From NCBI GenBank assembly GCA_030544215.1, contig JARZZO010000002.1, positions 78,003,150 to 78,067,149 of the forward strand: a stretch of 64,000 nucleotides of DNA. The letters are read 5' to 3'. Origin of the DNA: Zantedeschia hybrid cultivar (taxonomy: Eukaryota; Streptophyta; Magnoliopsida; Alismatales; Araceae). Under the pieces are notes generated by a model that did not search any database, was not told where the DNA came from, and saw nothing but the letters and a program-made list of their open reading frames with translations. Positions 38,001 through 50,000 of the stretch are shown in pieces. Position 1 is the first letter of the stretch, and the number at the start of each line of letters is the position of its first letter. The position numbers and the translations under genes are program-made.

Positions 38001-41000
38001 AAATTGATTTATTTCCTCATCCTTCATATTTCTGCGCATCCGAACATTCCACTGAACTTGATTCTCCGCATTTTCATAACAATTTTTCACCAAGGCCCAC
38101 GGATCTACAGCAATAGCATACATGTTAGGGTATTTCTCCTTCAAACTTTTATCCCCCAACCATTTATCCTTCCAGAAGAAAATGTTTTCCCCATTACCCA
38201 GTTTGTGAAAAATGTTGTCCTCAAAATGAGTTCCAGCATTGATGATATCTGTCCACAATGGTGACATCATGGATACATTTGACTTTTGTAGAAAAAATCT
38301 GCATCTAGGCATATAATGCTTGTTAATGATCAGCTGCTTCCACAAACTAGGTTCTTCCTCCATTATTTCCCATAACCATTTTCCCAAAAGAGCCACATTC
38401 CATAACCGCAGGTTCCTAACTCCCATACCTCCTTTCTCCTTTGGTTTACACACTTTCTTCCAATTAACCAGTGAAATACCTCTTTTGTTCTGATTGTATC
38501 CTCCCTATAGAAACCTTCTTCTGATTTTGTCTATATCCTTGCAAACAAAGATTGGCTTGAGAAACACGGAACAAAAATGCATTGGGATTGCAGTGAGAAC
38601 AGAATTTATCAGAGTAATTCTCCCCCCAAAGACAACTGTTTGGCCTTCAAAGAAGACAATTTCCTTTGGATTTTGAGAATAATAGGATCCCAATCTTTTA
38701 CACTTGCCCTTCTATCATTTAAAGGTAATCCCAAATAAATTATTGGAAGTTCATCAATACCACATCCAAGAATAGCAGCCACATCTCTGCCCTGATCTTC
38801 ACCCAAATGAACAGGAATAACATAGCTTTTATCATAATTAATTTTCATCCCAGAACAAGCCTCAAAACCTCTCAAAACAAAAGACATAAACTTCACATTT
38901 TCCACATCAGTTTTGAAGAATAACAATGTATCATCCACAAATTGTAGATGAGAAATTCCTGGCTGACCCCTACAAACTTGAACACCCCTGATCCAACCAT
39001 TGTTCTCAGCAATGGCACACATTCTGCTCAATATATTGGCCACTATAACAAATAAAAGTGGTGAAAGTGGATCCCCCTGCCTCAATCCTCGGGAACTGCT
39101 AAAATATCCATAAACATTGTTGTTGATACTAATTGAAAATTTAGCAGTGGTCACACATTTCTGCAGAACCCTAATGAAAATATCTGGAAACTGGTGCTCT
39201 TTCAAAATGTTCCATTAGCAGCTCCATTGCACCATGTCATAGGCTTTATTAAAATCTAGTTTACAAGCCACTCCTTCTATGCCTTTCTTCTTCAAAGAAA
39301 AAAGAACCTCATGAGCAAGAAGAAAATTATCCTTCAATGTCCTGCCCCGAATGAATGCAGATTGATTCGGTTGTACAATGCCGTTCAAAACTTTGCTCAA
39401 CCTAGAAGCAATGATTCAAGCAAATATCTTATAGGACCCATTTAGTAAACTAATGGGTCGAAAATCTTTCAATTGCGTTGCACTCTCCTTCTTAGGCAAC
39501 AGGACAATGTAGGTATGATTAAGGCCTTCACAACTCGCAGCTCCTGAAATAAAATCCTTTACAGCTGTAATGATCTCATTCTTGACAACTTCCCAAAAGT
39601 CTGGTAGAACCAAATGGGAATTCCATATGGTCCTGGTGCCTTATCCGCCCCCAGATCAAACATGGCCTTTTTAACTTCATCTTCAGTCACTTGAACAGTA
39701 AGAGAAACTTGTGCCTCTGAGGATAAAATACTAATCTCTGGATCAGACCAGGTTGGAAACCATCTTTGCTCCTTGGAAAACAGCTCCGTATAGAAATTGA
39801 TTACTTCCTCTGCTATTTTATCTTCATCCTCAATGAATTCATCTTGTTTTTGGATAATGGATATAGTATTCCTTCTCCCCCTTCCATTAGCTACCTGGTG
39901 AAAGAATCTAGTATTGAGATCCCCTTCTTTCAACCACATTTCTCTGGATTTTTGTTTCCACCTAACCTCCTCTTCAAGCAACCACTCTGAATACTGTGCA
40001 TTCATTTTTGATCTGGTTTCCACTTCTTGCTGATTTAAAAGCCTTGTCTCTTTAACAGAATCCAGCTCCTTTAAAGTCTCCATTAATTTGTTTACATGAT
40101 CATACCTCTCCTGTCGCCACTTATCAGCCCATACTTTAGTTTTCTGTTTGATGTTTCTTGTCTTCAAAGCCAGAATTCTTGTTGCAGGATGCTTCCCTAC
40201 TGCCTGCTGCCACGATTCCTTCACCAAACTTCTAAGATCATCATTGTAAATCCAAACCTTTTCCAGACGAAAAGGTTTTTTCTTACTTTTCCTCCTATGG
40301 CAATTTAAGAGGATAACATTATGGTCTGAGACCACTCTTGGCTGCGCATAGACCCTGGCATCAGGAAACAATCTCTCCCATCCCGCATTAACAAGTACCC
40401 TATCCAGCTTGGACATTGAAGGTGCTTGCCTCCCATTTGACCATGTAAATTGGATGTTAGGCATTACAATCTCCATAAGATCACAATCTTCTATCCATTT
40501 ATTAAACAGCTTCATACCTCTATTCACCTTAGAGTTATGATTCCTTTCCGATGGTTTTCTCACTTGGTTAAAATCCCCAATCACACACCACGACAACTGA
40601 AATTTCTCCTGGCATGCAAATAATTCTGTCCACATAATCTGCTGATCTTGGATTAACTGTGGCTCATAAACACCTGATAACAACCATGAACATTTAGTAT
40701 CACTCAATTTTATAGAAATTGAATGTTCTCCGATTTCCAGCAATGAACCTTCCCACTTCATTTTATTCCAAGCAATTATCAGACCTCCCGACTGTCCCGT
40801 CGATCTTCTAAATACATAATCTGACTCACCAAAAGGAACAATTTTGTGAATGAAGTCTTTTTCTACCTTTTCCATCTTTGTTTCCTGCAGACATACTATA
40901 TCCACACAATGTCTTCTCGTAGCCTCCATGACTGCCCTCTGCTTTCCTCCATCATTTAAACCTCTAATGTTCCATAACAGTAATATCATTGACTGCACTG

Positions 41001-44000
41001 ATCACCTTTTTTGTCTCTAGAAATAAAATCTTTGTTTATCTTTGAATATTTCACCTTGCCTAAGCTCCTCAGCTCCCTTGTTCCCTTCGCTTTATTACAT
41101 GTATGTTCTACGGTGCCAGACAACTCAGAGCATATTTTCCAGAACTGACCTACTTTCTCATTTATTTGTACCCCAATTCCTGAAGCCCTCCTTTCTAATT
41201 CATCGTTGTCCCATTCCTGTATAACAGAACAGTGTACCTCCTCCCTAGTTTCCTTCCTTCTTCTATACTGCTGATACGGCTCAGTAATAGGCACCAATGC
41301 AAGACTTGCATCTTCAAGTCGATCGTCGGCGATCACAGCAGCTTGAGAAGAGGAAAGAGGGAGTCAGGATAAGGATGGAGGGGATTCGGGCCGTTGATAC
41401 TTACTTGAAATAGTCAGATCTCCCCATTCGTCTCGCTCATCCACCTCCATTTTTGAGGCCTTCGAAGGCGGAACGGCCCCTTCCTTCCGCCATTCCACCT
41501 TCCCTCCGAAGGACGCGGATCACCTTCCTCAGAGTCTCCCTCCTCGACGAGCGGCGCAGTTTCGTCGCCAGCTCCACAGCTACGGAGGAGATCACAATCT
41601 CCCACTGATTCTGCAGAACACTACCGAAGACACCACTACCCGAGCCAATCTCGTCTAAATAAATAGCCTTTTTAGAAAGGGTATTTTTGTCTTTTCCATT
41701 AAAACCCGGTTCAACCCTAACTGGTATGTTTGCCCCCGGTTCCGCACAAATGGTCGGCTCAACCCTAACTGGCAAGTTTGCCCCCAGTTCCGCACAAATG
41801 GCCGGCTCAACCCTCACTTGTAAGTTATCCCCCAGTTCCACACAAATGATCGGCTCAACCCTAATGGGTAAGTTGTCCCTCGGTTCCGCACACATGGCCT
41901 CTGGTTCGGCAACCGGTTCGAACTTATTCAGGTTAAGACCTGATTCTCAACTCATCTCAACCCCCGATTCCTTCTAGGTTGACTCCATCTTCTTCCCAGC
42001 GACGGCCTCCTTGGTAGAAACCCTAGCTGTCTTGTACCTTTTATACGCCATAGCCACCTCCCCGTATGTCCATCGCTCCTCCTATTCGATCCTAAAACCA
42101 TTCTCAAAAGAAATATGTATCCAGAATACCTCATTACCCCATCGAAGCCTCACAGTTGACGGTAGTTTAATTCCTCGTTCAACATTCACCATAACGCGAT
42201 CTAAAGTCAAGTTACTCCAAGCCAATGTCTGCTTGTCCACCCTAGTAATCCTCCTAAAAGGTGCCACGATTGCCTTAAACACCTCTAAATCCCACAAATG
42301 CCAAGGAATACCAACCAATTTACACCATGAATCCTGCTTAGAACCGTGCTTTTGAGACCCTGCTCCTGGGTACCAAGCCTTCCAATGGATGACAACATCC
42401 TTACAGACCATCGACTCATATTTCACAATCTTGCTATACATGAATCTTGATGGACAAAACAACAACACTTGGTTTTCTCCGGCATATCTCAGCCACCCTC
42501 TCTTCATCTCCGGCCATAACTGGCATATGAAATCTTGAAGTTCTTCCATTTTTAGATCTCCATCAAAGGAACCAATAACACAGCTTTCACAAAAACTTCT
42601 ATTCCTATTATAACCTTGAAACCATGGGACTTCCACACACGGTCCGCTTCTATCCTCCTTGTCATCTTGCTTCATTGGTTCCACAACTTGGTGCTTGATT
42701 TCAGGAACCTCCACAGGTCTGCTCCATTCCAAGCCTCCATTAGCTTCTTCTTTTCTCTTCAAACATTTGAAGCTTGTATGGCCCAATCCTCCACACTGCC
42801 AGGAAACAAGCGCATTTCTGCACTCTCCTACTCTGTGATCCTTCTCAAGACAACGGAAACATCTACCCCAAAGGTACCTTACTCTGCACCCCTTTCCTTA
42901 TGCCTCTCCCCGGAAAAAGTCTTCTATGCTCTTCTCCACCTTGCTCCTTTCCGCCGCTCTCCGCTCCGCATCCTCTGCTCCTTTCTACGTTGGTACGTTC
43001 ATGCCTTCTAAAGTGGAAAAGATAATCAAACATCGAAAAACAAAACCCCAGCCTAATAAAGAACAATATAAGCAGTTTCTTTAAATCTCTAGACATCTTG
43101 AAATTATCATGAAATGAACATGTCATTTGTGTTCTTTAGCTCATTCACTTAATATTTGTTAATTGTTGACGAGAGAAGAAGAAGGAAAGAAGATGGGCAA
43201 GAAACCCTCGTGCAATGGCTCTCTCTGTCTCACACAGAGAGACCGGCCAGCACATGAGCCTTTTATATCATAGAGCAAACAAGTTACAAGACCAAAGGAC
43301 AAGTTTACCCGTCTACATAAATAACAACAATAAAACTAGAAAATAAGGAAAAAACAACAAATACTCAAAAGGTTTAAAGTGCCTAACTAATGGCTACTTT
43401 TCACTACACTCTCCCTCAAACTGAGCATGCATGTTGAGCATGCCCAGCTTGTTAATTACATTCAAAACTTGATCCCGAGACAACCCTTTAGTGAGGACAT
43501 TAGCTAGCTGTTGGCCGGTGTTGATGTATGGTAGACACAAATCTCCACTATCAAGCTTTTCTCGAATGAAGTGTCTATGAATCTCAATGTGCTTAGTCCT
43601 ATCATGTTGAACTGGATTGTTGACATTATTAATGGCAGCTTTATTGTCACAATAGAGTTTTGTAGGCCTCTTAACAAAGATACCAATGTCCTGAAGTAGT
43701 AATCGTATCTATAAAAGTTCAACAACTAATTGTGCCATGGCTCTGTACTTCGCCTCTGCACTAGACGTAGCACAAACAGACTGCTTTTTGCTCCTCCATG
43801 TGACAAGGTTTCCTCCTAGAAACATGCAATATCCTGTAGTGGATCTCCTGTCATCCTGGGAACCATCCCAATCAGCATCTGTGTACCCTTCAAGTACAAG
43901 AGGCTTGCCACCAGAGAATAATAACCCATTCCCTAGACTTGACCTTATGTACCTCATGATCCTATCCACTGCTCCAAGATGGGATGTCCTTGGAACATGC

Positions 44001-47000
44001 ATGAATTAACTTACTACACTAACAACATAAGCAATATTTGGTCTTGTCAAAGCCAGGTATAGTAGCTTGCCAACAAGTCTCTGATAAGATCCTTTCTCAA
44101 ATTCAGACAATAGTTTACCATCTGCAAGGCTAAGCATGTGGTTTGACTCAATAGGAGTATCTACAGCTTTGCATCTCAATTTTCTTGTTTCTTTCAGCAA
44201 GTCTAGTACATACTTACGTTGGCGCACATAGATTCCTCTAGAGGATTTAGCAACTTCAATACCAAGAAAGTATCTCAATTTTCCCAGATCCTTAATCTCG
44301 AATTCTTTTGTCAATTTCTTCTTTAGGACAACAATCTCCTCTTCATTATTACATGTAATGATCATGTCATCCACATACACAATCAAAATAACAACCTTAC
44401 CACCTATTCTCATGATGAACAAGGTGTGATCAGCATTGCCTTGAGTGAAGTCATACTTGATCATAGCAATTCTGAACCTCTTAAACCATGCCCGAGGTGT
44501 TTGCTTCAAGCCATGTAGTGCCTTCTTTAATCTGGACACTTTTCCCTTAATAACAACACCAGCAGGTGGCTGCATATATACCTCCTCTACCATGTCACCA
44601 TTCAAGAAGGCATTTTTCACGTCAAGCTGATACAATTCCCAGGAAAAATGGGCTGTCAGGGATAAGAATACTCTGACTGAATTTAGCTTGGCTACTGGTG
44701 CAAAAGTCTCCTGATAATCAAGGCCATAGGTTTGAGTGAACCCTTTTGCCACCAGTCTAGCCTTGAACCTTTCAACTGTCCCATCTGCCCGGAACTTGAT
44801 AGTGTACACCCATTTAGATCTCACTGGCTTCTTTCCCTGAGGAAGGTCGACCAATTCCCAAATATTATTTTGCTTAAGAGCATCCATTTCTTCTTTCATA
44901 GCTTTTACCTAGTGGTGATCCTTACTGGCTTCTGCAAACATAAGAGGGGTGGAACAAGTAGACAGGGCAGCAATAAAACTCATATAGGAAGGAGACAATT
45001 TTGAGTAACAAACGTAATGAGAAATAGGATGTTTGGTGCACATAGGTACACCTTTCCGCACAACAATGGGTTTCTCGAGGCTATCCTGCAAACTGTCAGA
45101 AGGAACAGAAGGCTCAATGGGATTTTCAGGCTAAAAAACAGTTCCTGGGTTGGTGGATCAGCAGGAGAAGCCTCTATAACCTCTATCCTAGTAGGGGGCT
45201 GTTGGGGCTTGTTCTTGCGAACATAATGCTTTAAAATCTTGTTCCCTCCAGTCAAAATAGTATCACTGTCATGTTTCTTCGTGGATGTGGCTGAGACCTT
45301 AGAGGTGGCACCTTTGTTAAGAATAGCAATAGAGGGTAAGGATGGAACAACATGTGGAACATCATCAATAACAACAGGAGGAGAACTACAATGCTCCCCC
45401 TCAGACACAACCTGGGAAGAGGAATATGGAAGATGTTCAAAAAATGTAACATCTTTGACAATATACTTCTTCCTGACCTGGGGATCCTAGCATTTGTATC
45501 CCTTTTGAGTAGAAGAGTACCCAAGTAATATGGCCTTGGTGGCTTTGGCATCCAATTTTGAGGAGCATGGAGCCAAATTATGAACAAAACATAGGCAGCC
45601 AAACACTCGCAATGGCAGCGAAAATGGTGAGTGTTGGGGCCTGAGAAGAGAATAAGGAGTCCTGAAGTGAAGAACACGAGATGGCATTCGGTTGATGAGG
45701 TACGTAGCAGTGAGAATAGCCAATTTTTTGTGAAGACCATGGTGGAGGAGTAGTGCCCGAACAGTCTCAAGTAGGTGTCTATTTTTCCTCTCAGCTATCC
45801 CATTCTGTTGGAGTGTACAGAGGCATGAGGATTCATGAAGAATACCCTCATCCTCAAAGAACATATTCAGATTTTTTTTAAGTACTGTTTTGCATTATCT
45901 GATCGAAATACTTTTATTTTTTTCTCAAACTAATTTTTTACCATTTTTTCAAACAACTGAACCATTCGGGGCACTTCCTCCCTGGACTTCATTGGATATA
46001 CCCACGTGCAATGTGTGAAATCATCAATAAATGATATAAAATATTGACTACCATCAAGAGAGGGAATGGAAGGACCCTACGCATCAGAATGGACAAGTTC
46101 AAAAGATGTAGAACTTTTATTCAATGACTGAGGAAATTGGGTTCTACAATGTTTAGCAAGGTGACATACTTGACAAGTAAGAGACAGTACGTCAACCTTA
46201 TTGAATAACGAAGGAAATAACATTTTTAATGATTTGAAAGAAAGGTGTCCTAGACGGAGATGCCACAACTGGATCTCTCTTATTTTGTTCGATATAACAC
46301 TGATACTACTGGATTGTATGGCAGCCCCATGCTTGGACTGAAGTTGATAGAGGCCTCCCACTTCACGCCCACTCTCAAGAGGTTGTCTCATCTTCAAGTC
46401 CTGAAACACATAATGAGAGGGAAAAAATGTCACTGAACAGTTTAATGATTTTGTCAAGCTACTAACAGAGAGTAGATTAGTAGGAAGTTTGGGGACATTT
46501 AGTGTTGAGGACAAGACAAGGTGATTATCTAGAGAGATGTTGCCTTTCCCAGTAATGGTGGCAAGGGTGCCATCAGCAATAGTCACTTTATCTTGTCCGG
46601 AGTACAAACTATAGGAAGTGAACAATGTGGAAGTACCCGTCATATGATCAGTGGCTCCTGAGTCAATGATCCAGGAGTTTCCACCAGTATGGGAGACAAC
46701 ACTAAGTACTGCTCCAAGAGTACCTGACTGGCTAGTGGAGGTGGAGGTGGACAACTGAAATAGGAACCGTTGAAGGTTAGCTATGTCAGAAATAGACAGC
46801 CCTGCAAAGCTTCCTAGAGTGGTGGATGATGTGCTCCCATCAGAGGCTGAGGTTGTGGAAGATGTTGTAGGCTTGGCTGACATTGCACTTTGGCTTTCTG
46901 GTTCTGCTTGAACTTCAGAGAATTCTAGTTTGAATGCAATTCCCAACAAAAATCTACAGAGTGATTCTCTCACCCATAGTGGGTACACTTTCTCCCTCCT

Positions 47001-50000
47001 TTCTTTGGGTCTTTTCGGGTGCCATCTCCTCCTTTTCCACTACTATTTGTGTTGACAAGTGCAGAATGTTCGCCAGTACTAATCCCACTTGTATCAGTTT
47101 GCATAGTCGTTCGCCTCCTTTCCTCTGTAACAACTTTCTTGTAACACTGCTCAAGTGAGGGGATCACTTCAAAATTGAGGATCTGAGACCTCAACCTTTC
47201 ATATTCATTGTTCAGGCCATGTAGAAATTTTAGGACTCTGATCATGTGTGTGCTTTAGATATTTCCTGTGGTTTGCTACACAGAGCCCTTAAGGCCCTAT
47301 AGTATTGACACAGTCTTACTACCCTGTTTGGTTTCATGAATAGCAACCACAAGATCGTACATGTTTATTGGGTTGGCCTTCCCACAATACATCTCCTCCA
47401 GTACAAGCCACATCTATCTTGCAGTAGACTTCCTTACAATATACTAAAGTTGTTCATCTGTCACAGAACTTAGGATCCAGGTCCTCACAATACTGTCCTA
47501 GTGCTCCCAATCATCATACTTTGGGTTGTCCATTGAAGGTAAGGTTATTTTGCCATTTATGTCACCTTTGCCCGAGCACTAACAAAAGTCTTAGTTGTTG
47601 TTGCCCAGTCTAGGTAATTTGAATCATTCAACTTCACATGAGGAAGCTGAAGATGAAAATTATCCCCCACACTGTCCCCTTTGGAAGAGACTCCGTTTGT
47701 TGTCATCTTAGACATATTCTCACTCCTAGGGGCCTTTCGGAGGCATACACAGACAAGACATGGTGCAACTGTGAGAAGATATGCACCCACAACAACAAAA
47801 AATCTACACAGCACTCAAGAAGGAAACCAACCTCGCAACAGTTCCCCCAAAAAAAAAAAAAATGTGCAGCGGGAGGAGGATGTAGCAGTACAGAGGAATC
47901 CACCAAAAAAAAACTGCAGCAACAAGATACCACTATGCCCACAAAAAACCCACAGCAGTGGAGAATCAAAGCACTCACAAAATCTTGTAGTTGGAGAAAT
48001 CGGCCTTGAACAGTCCCCAAAACAGGGGAAAGATGTAAGGAAGTGGCCCAAAAAACCCTAGACAAGGGTGTATCCAGCAGCAATGGTGGCCGGCTACCAC
48101 CAACAGCAGGGCAAATGGACCGGTTGTCCCTGGATAGATGACCGGTCACCAAGAAAGGACCCACCCTGTGTACCGGTCACACACTAAAACCTAAACAGGG
48201 TACCGGTCAGGTTCTGGTGAAGAAGAAATCTGGCTGCCACTCTCCAAATCTGCACCGCAGGGTCCAGTCTTGCTGAAGGGACCTTGTATGCTAGGAAGAA
48301 ACCCTAGCCAAGGAGCGGTGAAGAGGAGGGGAAGAAACGGTCAGCCAGAGGTTCAGAAACAAGGGACCGAACCTTTCCTTCTTCTTTCTCCCTAGTGCTC
48401 TGATACCATGAAGAGAGAAGTAGAAGGAGAGAAGATGGGCAAGAAACCCTGGTGCGGTGGCTCTCTCTATCTCACACAGAGAGGCCGGCCAGCACAGGAG
48501 CCTTTTATATCATAGGGCGAACAAGTTACAAGACCAAAGGACAAGTTTACCCCTGTCTACATAAATAACAGGAGTAAAATCAGAAAAATAAGGAAAAACA
48601 GAAAATACACAAAAGGTCTAAAGTGCCCTAACTAATGGCTACTTTTCACTACAATTGTTATACATGTATATTCTCCCGTTTTTGTTATTAATATATTTAT
48701 GGTATCATCCACTTATAAAAATTGTTATACCAAATGTTACCATCCTTATACTTGGGATAATCTTCCTGTTGGCATCGTCACCAATTCTATGCTGTTTCAT
48801 GATCACTAATTGCCTGGTCTAGATCCTCATAATTCAATAGAAGTAATTCCCTGAAATATGTTCAGGTTATTCATGGAGCAGAGAAGGGGGAGGCAACAGC
48901 GATGCTCCTTTCTCCTAGGTCATCATCGTTTGGTACAAATGCCAGCACTGACTTGGCCCAAAATGGAAGCCAGTTTACCATGTTCTTGACTGCTCCATTG
49001 CAATCATTTTGCTTCCTGCTTGGGATCCCAACTTCAGGCATCGATAAGGTAATCAATAACAAGGTGAGTAACGTCCAATCTTTTTTCTACTGCATCCTTG
49101 TTATGACTTTTTCCTTTCTCTTTTGTGGGGTTTGGATTTTCAGGATGCGTATAACAGGGCTGAGAATCTTCTGCACTTGGCCTTGAATGAATGGCAGACA
49201 GTTTTGGCTTCATCAGATTCTCTTGCTCCAGTTTGGACTGACATCTTGGGTGATCCATTCTTGAGGCGCCTCCTCCTCAGGTTACTTAAAGTTTGTTTTG
49301 AGTTATAAATGCTTAATTCTTTAGTTACTTTCTCTTTTAACCTCAGATTTTTCAGTTTTTAGTTCTGTGCATACATGTGCTCTTATAAATAAGTATATTG
49401 TTTGCACTACATCTCATGTCTTCAACTTAGATTTTTATGATTTCTGTCTGACGTATTCCAAGTTGGTCCTTGAAAATGTGTATTTTCCTTTTTCCTTTAC
49501 GAAATAGCACTTATTCCAGGAATATTGCCAAATATTCTGATGGGCCTAAGTTTTAGAGATATCGCATGTTTTGCTATGATCTGTGGATCACAGCACAAGT
49601 GTCAAGTGTTGACATGTACACGTGTGTATATGGCGATATCTTAAAAATAGGGCAGGAGGACACGAGAATATATGAATATATACACGTTAATACATTGGAT
49701 GTATATAATAAAATATAATTACTAAAGTTTATTTAAAATATAAAGGATATGACTAAAATATGTTGAATTTTATTTGGACAAGTATTTTGAGAAGATACAC
49801 TAAGTATTTTGAGAAATCTTCAATATTTATTTCGAAGTCTTGAAGTAGAAGGTTGGACACGGGGGTGTCCGAGTGTCCGACACGGCTATCTAATATTAAA
49901 TAGAAATCCACCAAATCATAGATATTTTGTCGATGGCTAAACATATATTATGGTGATAGTTTGCATGCGACATACAATTCCTGTATCTAAGCAAGTGCAT

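Larger units (their letters stand above)
37255..42997 (-). mobile_element. Near-full-length L1 LINE (minus strand)
   Basis: A 5.7-kb L1 read on the minus strand. Its 3' end is a short A-tail (T run at 37255-37260 on +). The likely target duplication is TTCATGCCTTTCT on the left (37241-37253) and TTCATGCCTTCT on the right (42998-43009), one base shorter. It holds an ORF1 with a zinc knuckle and an in-frame 48-bp minisatellite, and an ORF2 with endonuclease, reverse transcriptase and zf-RVT domains. A few stops and frameshifts make it inactive, but it is the best-preserved LINE here. Confidence 0.88.
43167..48653 (-). mobile_element. Ty1/copia LTR retrotransposon with perfect TSD
   Basis: Flanked by the 5-bp duplication ATTGT (43162-43166 and 48654-48658). 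The LTRs begin TG and end CA. The order on the minus strand is LTR, primer-binding site, gag, protease, integrase, reverse transcriptase, RNase H, polypurine tract, LTR. Integrase before RT defines Ty1/copia. The LTRs are about 90% identical by eye, so the insertion is not very recent, and pol is broken by several stops. Confidence 0.95.

Noticed and set aside
41707..41898. CRISPR-like regular repeats
   Set aside because: Units are contiguous 48-bp coding repeats without spacers, in a eukaryotic LINE ORF1.
49850..49890. Palindromic gtgtcc/ggacac block as a transposon end
   Set aside because: I could not find a partner end or target duplication, so no element is claimed.
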